From Acidobacteriota bacterium (GTDB lineage: Bacteria; Acidobacteriota; Blastocatellia; Pyrinomonadales; Pyrinomonadaceae): a stretch of 64,000 nucleotides of DNA. The notes under the pieces were generated by a model. The model saw only the letters and a program-made list of their open reading frames with translations, was not told the DNA's origin and did no database searches. Positions 59,792 through 64,000 of the stretch are shown in pieces; position 1 is the stretch's first letter, and the number at the start of each line of letters is the position of its first letter. The DNA lies in contig JADJOS010000001.1 in NCBI GenBank assembly GCA_016713675.1, forward strand, positions 1,984,001-2,048,000. The letters are read 5' to 3'. A program made the translations under genes and the position numbers.

Positions 59792-59828
59792 ACTCTCGGT
59801 TCTGACAAACGAACCGCGAGAGTTTATT
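59792..59828 (+). terminator. Probable terminator of the FecA-like receptor gene
   Basis: CTCTCG-GTTC / GAACCGCGAGAG stem with a 2-nt bulge and an 8-nt loop, then TTTATTCT. About 95 bases past the receptor stop and just before the MFS start. Confidence 0.72.
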
Positions 59829-59836
59829 CTATCTAG

Positions 59837-61105
59837 ATGGTGTCGCTGACGTATGGACAGTTGATCGGCGGGAATCGGAATTTTCGCAATTTGCTGGCCG
59901 GGCAGTTTATATCGGAGCTTGGGAACTGGTTCAATTTTATTGCCGGGTTGGGATTGGTGCGCATGGTTTCGGGGGCTTCGCCAATGGCGGCGGGTCTTTT
60001 CTTTCTTGCACGTCTGCTGCCATTTGCGCTGATGTCGCCGATCGCAGGGACTTTTGTTGACAGGTTTTCGCGTCGGACGGTGATGATCGCGACCGATCTG
60101 ATACGTGCTTTTGTCGCTCTTTTATTCCTGCTTGTGACGGACGCCAACGATCTGTGGATAGCGTACGTCGCGACTGTGGTGCTGCACACGGCCGGAGCGT
60201 TTTTCGACGGTGCGAAAAATGCGGCGGCTCCTAATCTCACAGGGAAAGAAGGCTTGCTCGCTGGTACGGCGTTGTTGTTCTCAACACGGTTCTTATTGAT
60301 GGCGATCGGTTCGGCACTTGGCGGCTGGGCGGCGGCGATGTTCGGATATCAGGCGGCGTTCCTGATCAACGCTGCATCATTTCTTATCTCTGCTTATACC
60401 GTTTGGCTTATCCCGGAGGAGGCCACGCGCGATGCACAAACGGCAAAGCACATGGCGTCGAGAGGTGACCGGCCGTCGTTTATGACGGAGCTTCGCGAAG
60501 GGTTTCATTACACGCTTACAAACCGTTTCGCCTTGACGATCTTAATAATGAACGTCATCTGGGCCACCGGCGGTGGGGCGATCAATATAATTTACGAGAG
60601 GCTCGGCGGCGTTCATTTCGCCGTCATTGAAGGCTGGAATCCGGACATTGCCGTGGCGATTTTATGGACGGCTACGGGATTTGGGCTGACATTTGGGATG
60701 CTTATCGCGCACCGCACGTCAATATATCTTGACCGAAAAGAACGTAATTACGGATTTATTGGCTGGACGCTGATCATTCACGGGTTATTATTCGCACTCG
60801 GGGCGTTCGTGCCATCACTGCTTATGTTATCGCTGGTGGTATTTGTATCGAGGGCGATCGTCGGCGTGGAATATGCTGTGCAGGAGACGATGTTCCAACG
60901 GAGCCTGCCCGACCACATTCGCGGACGCATTTCGACGCTCGATCGCGGTGCCGAAATGACTGTCTTCGGCCTGATGAGCTACGCTGCTGCCGAAGCGATG
61001 TATTTCATCACTCCGCAAACGCTAGTCGTGATATCGGGGATATTGTCGGCAGCTGCGGGCGTAGTTTGGTTTGTGAGGGAAAGGAAATCTGAACCGCAAG
61101 CGTAA
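59837..61105 (+). CDS. MFS transporter (MFS_3/EntS-like exporter)
   Basis: 422 aa with about 12 membrane segments. NRNFRNLLAGQFISELGNWF at the start and the loop motif GTFVDRFSRRTVMIATDLIR are the MFS_3 pattern. The later AVQETMFQRSLPDHIRGRIS also fits this family, which includes enterobactin exporter EntS and macrolide exporters. Substrate unknown; adjacency to a FecA-like receptor makes siderophore export conceivable, but no siderophore genes are present. Confidence 0.87.
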   Translation: MVSLTYGQLIGGNRNFRNLLAGQFISELGNWFNFIAGLGLVRMVSGASPMAAGLFFLARLLPFALMSPIAGTFVDRFSRRTVMIATDLIRAFVALLFLLVTDANDLWIAYVATVVLHTAGAFFDGAKNAAAPNLTGKEGLLAGTALLFSTRFLLMAIGSALGGWAAAMFGYQAAFLINAASFLISAYTVWLIPEEATRDAQTAKHMASRGDRPSFMTELREGFHYTLTNRFALTILIMNVIWATGGGAINIIYERLGGVHFAVIEGWNPDIAVAILWTATGFGLTFGMLIAHRTSIYLDRKERNYGFIGWTLIIHGLLFALGAFVPSLLMLSLVVFVSRAIVGVEYAVQETMFQRSLPDHIRGRISTLDRGAEMTVFGLMSYAAAEAMYFITPQTLVVISGILSAAAGVVWFVRERKSEPQA

Positions 61106-61120
61106 GCGGGCGGTTCAGAC

Positions 61121-62053
61121 TCAGGCAGTGATGATCACTGCTTTTGTGCCCGTTAATTCGGAAAAATCTTTGGTGTATACCGTATCAACGCGACGGATCC
61201 TGGATATTGTATCGACGATGTCTTGGGTCGTGATGAAGCCGGCCTCGACGTGGGCGACGGCCCAGTGTTTGATGTGCGATGCCTTTTTGAGCATTTCGTC
61301 GAGAAGCCTCAGGTATTGCGATTTCGTCTCGGTTGCAGTTCCTAAACGACCGGAATGAGCAGATTCGAGATCGTCCCAGAAATCACTGCCTCCGCGAAGC
61401 CATTCCTCGCGCCACGCATTTCGTCCAAGATTTGACCGCAAGCCGGTCACATGTGCGGCCGGAAGCCGCAAGAACAAGAGGTCAGTGAAACTCTCCACAA
61501 CAAATTCATCAGCGAGTTTGTTGTGAACGGTGTTGTTGCTGCCGTTATTGAATGGCTCAGGCTCGATCGACCAAAGGCGGCGATAGACGTTGGAGAGTGG
61601 CTGACGGAATTCACGGGTGTCATCTGTAAACGACATCACATATTGCCCGGCGGCCATAGCGATCGACGAAGCGATAGCACGTGCGACCGGCGTTGAAAGC
61701 TTGTCGATATTGCGCCTTACATTATCGAACCACCAAGCATCAGTTTCGGAAAACCATGTGGTCAGAGCCTGATTCTGCAATCGCCAGCCCGGCACGTAGG
61801 CATCCTCCAGCACCACATTGACCTCGTCCGAGGACAATTTGTCGCCTGTGTTCAGAATTTGAGCAACGCTTCGCGTCCACGCCGACTGCAGCGGATCGTT
61901 GGCCGCCACTCGCACATTCCAACGCTTTAGGTATGCACCGATGGCCGGATCAGGCGTGAACGGCAGAGCCGCGGATTCAAACTTCATCCGCCTGAGTACA
62001 TTCAGCTCAAACGCGAGCCAGCTTTTTGGTGAATTCTTAGGATGAGCGTGCAT
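61121..62053 (-). CDS. Uncharacterised protein, possible degenerate D12-class DNA adenine methyltransferase
   Basis: 310 aa from the ATG at 62053; the frame opens 45 bases earlier. The stretch PAIGAYLKRWNVRVAANDP has the shape of the motif linking the SAM site to ANDp in D12 methyltransferases. Further on, ESFTDLLFLRLPAAHVTG stands where a DPPY catalytic motif would be, but DPPY itself is absent. I therefore regard methyltransferase origin as a guess and activity as unlikely. It overlaps the 3' end of the HD-GYP gene by 17 bp on the same strand, so the two are coupled. Confidence 0.6.
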   Translation of the reverse strand: MHAHPKNSPKSWLAFELNVLRRMKFESAALPFTPDPAIGAYLKRWNVRVAANDPLQSAWTRSVAQILNTGDKLSSDEVNVVLEDAYVPGWRLQNQALTTWFSETDAWWFDNVRRNIDKLSTPVARAIASSIAMAAGQYVMSFTDDTREFRQPLSNVYRRLWSIEPEPFNNGSNNTVHNKLADEFVVESFTDLLFLRLPAAHVTGLRSNLGRNAWREEWLRGGSDFWDDLESAHSGRLGTATETKSQYLRLLDEMLKKASHIKHWAVAHVEAGFITTQDIVDTISRIRRVDTVYTKDFSELTGTKAVIITA

Positions 62054-62657
62054 AAGTTTCAACCTCGGCAACTGTTTCGACAGCGGCCGGAAGAGCAAGG
62101 AAAGCCTTGACCACTGTCGGGTCGAATTCGATGGCGGCCCATTCGATAAGATATTTGCGGGCGTTTTCGTCAGTTAAAGCACCGCGAAACGGGCGGTCGG
62201 CTACAAGAGCTGAATATGTGTCGGCGACGCGGAGAATGCGGGCGGCGAGCGGGATCTGTTCGCCTTCGAGGCCGTCAGGGTAACCCGAGCCGTTCCACCA
62301 TTCATGGTGCCATCGGACAATGAGCTGGACTCCGCGTGAAAGTCCCATTTTTGCGGCGGCTTGTTCGCCGATGACCGGATGGCGTTCGAGGTCGAGGCGT
62401 TCTTCGGGGCTGAGAACGCTTCCCGAACGAATATAGTCACGGTTCATTTGCATCTCGCCGACGTTGCGGACGAGAGCGGCCTGCTGGAGAAGCAGTCGGT
62501 CGTGCGGTTCGAAATTGAAGACCAGGCCGAGCGAATCGACGATCTCGGCGATCCGCACCGAGTGCCCGGCGCTATAGCCTTCGAACAAGTCGGCTTCGCG
62601 TGACAACGAGATCAGTTTTTCATCGAACTTCGGTTTTTCAGCGAGTATGCTCTGCAC
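62037..62657 (-). CDS. HD-GYP-like domain protein with degenerate HD motif
   Basis: 206 aa. GHSVRIAEIVDSLGL, RHPVIGEQAA, RWHHEWWNGSGYPDGLEGEQIP and LRVADTYSAL match HD-GYP phosphodiesterases, and the GYP residues are intact. The expected HD of the first metal motif (normally LHDIG) reads VRNVG, so the metal centre is altered. The protein may bind cyclic-di-GMP without hydrolysing it, or be inactive. No receiver or membrane domain is attached. Confidence 0.82.
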   Translation of the reverse strand: MQSILAEKPKFDEKLISLSREADLFEGYSAGHSVRIAEIVDSLGLVFNFEPHDRLLLQQAALVRNVGEMQMNRDYIRSGSVLSPEERLDLERHPVIGEQAAAKMGLSRGVQLIVRWHHEWWNGSGYPDGLEGEQIPLAARILRVADTYSALVADRPFRGALTDENARKYLIEWAAIEFDPTVVKAFLALPAAVETVAEVETYARSS

Positions 62658-62671
62658 GCTCTTAGTCTAAG

Positions 62672-62706
62672 AGTTCAAAGTTCAAAGTTCAAAGTTCAAA
62701 GTTTAA
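62672..62706. repeat. Tandem heptamer repeat AGTTCAA x5
   Basis: Four exact copies of AGTTCAA and a fifth with one change (AGTTTAA), upstream of the HD-GYP start and downstream of the next gene. Pure tandem, no inverted partner. Could vary in copy number by slippage. Confidence 0.9.
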
Positions 62707-62721
62707 AGTCGAAGAGTCACG

Positions 62722-63255
62722 TCAATTCTGCCACGTCGAGGTGAACAACAGGTCGGTCACATTGTCCGTGACTGAGATGATCTGACCAGGCTGGGCAAAG
62801 CCGTATCGCTTGCTCGTAACGGAGATGACGTAAGACTGGCCGGCCTCGATCTCGTCAAATGTGAAATGGCCGAAGCTCGATGTCAACGCCGTACGCGGCG
62901 ATGTCAATGAGTTTCCGGTGATGGTGACGCGGACGTTTCGGATTCCGATGCCGTCGTTGCGGAGGACACGGCCGCTGATCGTCACATTTGCCGCCGTCGG
63001 CCCTGGCAGAGGATTCCAGAATCCGCCACGCAGCGAATACATCCCGCCCGAGCCGTTAGTTCCGGCTGCCGATTGTCCGGCCGTGCTTTCGACGGCATAG
63101 TTGCCCGCCGTACTGTTCCCGCCGCCGTTGGCGATCACGGACTGCTCGAGTGCGTACGTCCCGCCCGTAGCGATCTGGGCATTGACATTCCAACAAATGA
63201 TCGTCAGCATGGCAGCTATTGCGAAACTTTCCTTTATTTTAGCTGTTTTGTACAT
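62722..63255 (-). CDS. Exported carboxypeptidase-regulatory-like domain protein
   Basis: 177 aa from the ATG at 63255, with AAGGAG 8 nt upstream; an in-frame TTG two codons earlier is closer than ideal to that SD. Signal peptide (SFAIAAMLTIICWNVNAQ), a Gly/Ser-rich region (GGGNSTAGNYAVESTAGQSA), then a beta-sandwich with ISGRVLRNDGIGIRNVRVTI and FTFDEIEAGQSYVISVTS. Common in secreted proteins of this phylum. It lies downstream of the propeller protein gene and may be cotranscribed. Confidence 0.8.
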   Translation of the reverse strand: MYKTAKIKESFAIAAMLTIICWNVNAQIATGGTYALEQSVIANGGGNSTAGNYAVESTAGQSAAGTNGSGGMYSLRGGFWNPLPGPTAANVTISGRVLRNDGIGIRNVRVTITGNSLTSPRTALTSSFGHFTFDEIEAGQSYVISVTSKRYGFAQPGQIISVTDNVTDLLFTSTWQN

Positions 63256-63383
63256 CGTCAATTCTCCTTTTTCGGTTCACTGCTTCGGCGGCATGTTGCT
63301 AATCGAGTTGCGGTCCGGATCATTGCTCCAGGCATTGTTGTTCCCAGAACTTTATTCGATCGGGAAGTCATCCGGGTGACACA

Positions 63384-64000
63384 TCATTTGAAGATCGGCA
63401 GTTTTATGACATTGTTGCTGACGCCATTCGCCACCCACATATTTGCGCCGTCGAACCCGACTCCGTGGGGATTAGAGCCGACCGCAAACGTCCCGAGAAT
63501 TAAGCCATCGGTTGCTCGCAGTTTTGTCAGGTTATTGCTGCTACTGTTTCCCACCCAGATATTTGCACCGTCAAAAGCAACGCCCTCGGGATTATCGCCG
63601 ACCGCAAACGTACCTTGAAGAGCGCCATCGCTGCCGCGCAGCTTTGTCACATTGTCGCTACTGCCATTCGCCACCCAGATATTAGCACCGTCAAACGCTA
63701 CCCCCTGAGGATTAGAGCCGACCGCAAACGTCCCAAGAACCGCACCGTCGCTTGCCCGCAGCTTTGTTACATTGTTAGAGAACGTATTTGTTACCCAGAT
63801 ATTTGCACCGTCAAAAGCAACTCCATTGGGACCAGTGCCAACCGCAAAAGTCCCAAGAAGGGCGCCATCGCTTGCACGCAGTTTTGTTACGCTGTTGCCG
63901 ATCGCATTCGACACCCAGATATTTGCGCCATCAAAAGCGACGCCGAAGGGCAAATTGCCGACTGTAAACGTCCCTTGAACAACGCCGTCGCTCGCACGAA
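63384..64000 (-). CDS. Beta-propeller repeat protein (YVTN/NHL-like), 5' end outside the window
   Basis: Incomplete: the frame runs to the right edge and continues beyond it. About five copies of a 41-aa unit such as NPQGVAFDGANIWVANG followed by NVTKLRASDGALLGTFAVG are visible, with the DNA repeating every 123 bases. The final unit ends VSNNVIKLPIFK. Related to NHL/YVTN propellers of secreted proteins; ligand unknown. A small ATG inside the frame near 63953 is not taken as the start because the repeats continue upstream of it. Confidence 0.82.
   Translation of the reverse strand, partial: RASDGVVQGTFTVGNLPFGVAFDGANIWVSNAIGNSVTKLRASDGALLGTFAVGTGPNGVAFDGANIWVTNTFSNNVTKLRASDGAVLGTFAVGSNPQGVAFDGANIWVANGSSDNVTKLRGSDGALQGTFAVGDNPEGVAFDGANIWVGNSSSNNLTKLRATDGLILGTFAVGSNPHGVGFDGANMWVANGVSNNVIKLPIFK

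Noticed and set aside
63384..64000. Regular 123-bp repeats considered as a CRISPR-like array
   Set aside because: The whole unit is coding with a conserved 41-aa frame, has no spacers, and no cas genes are nearby.

Overview
The window looks like a chromosomal stretch of an Acidobacteriota bacterium, most likely of the Blastocatellia/Pyrinomonadaceae type. This is an inference from gene content: secreted proteins with FG-GAP-like 'DxDGDGKxD..VFRPS..WY' modules, fungalysin-type (M36) metalloproteases, Oar-like TonB receptors with an N-terminal carboxypeptidase-regulatory-like domain, and many secreted HEAT/TPR/propeller proteins. No rRNA gene is present to confirm it. Most of the window is ordinary protein-coding chromosome; no phage, transposase or CRISPR array was seen.

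Layout. 0-11 kb: three minus-strand secreted proteins sharing a C-terminal FG-GAP module, two of them paralogous M36 metalloproteases. 11-17 kb: DinG-like helicase, queD, a small SnoaL/NTF2-like protein, tRNA-Pro(CGG), then dedA, pcm, surE and rpsU on the minus strand. 17-21 kb: a large exported HEAT-repeat protein. 21-27 kb: a vitamin B12 uptake locus (btuF, btuC, btuD, TonB receptor) with two predicted cobalamin riboswitches, one before btuF and one before the receptor gene. 27-31 kb: a small exported protein, gatB, another exported protein and an SDR reductase. 31-35 kb: a CheA/ChpA-type hybrid kinase gene split by a frameshift, next to a TPR/zinc-ribbon/receiver protein. 35-41 kb: a TrxB-like flavoprotein without the CxxC, a TPR protein and an Oar-like TonB receptor. 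41-48 kb: housekeeping genes (histidine phosphatase, prfA, DUF1385, DUF421, rpmE, DUF1801, methyltransferase, VOC protein, polysaccharide deacetylase).

48.8-54.8 kb is a tightly packed six-gene minus-strand operon that reads as a complete trans-4-hydroxy-L-proline catabolic pathway: epimerase, three-subunit D-hydroxyproline dehydrogenase, pyrroline-4-hydroxy-2-carboxylate deaminase and 2-oxoglutarate semialdehyde dehydrogenase. 55-64 kb: HDAC-family deacetylase, zinc-ribbon protein, enoyl-CoA hydratase, FecA-like receptor, MFS exporter, a possible degenerate D12 methyltransferase, a degenerate HD-GYP protein and two exported proteins, the last running off the right edge.

The most unusual signal is in the gaps. 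At least nine intergenic spaces hold imperfect long inverted repeats. Each arm is built of short reiterated words (for example GCGAAA, GCAGAGACGCGGAG, CCAAAATC). The words differ from locus to locus but the architecture is the same. One of them appears to form a peripheral stem inside the second cobalamin riboswitch. All calls were made by reading; no alignment, HMM or folding program was run.
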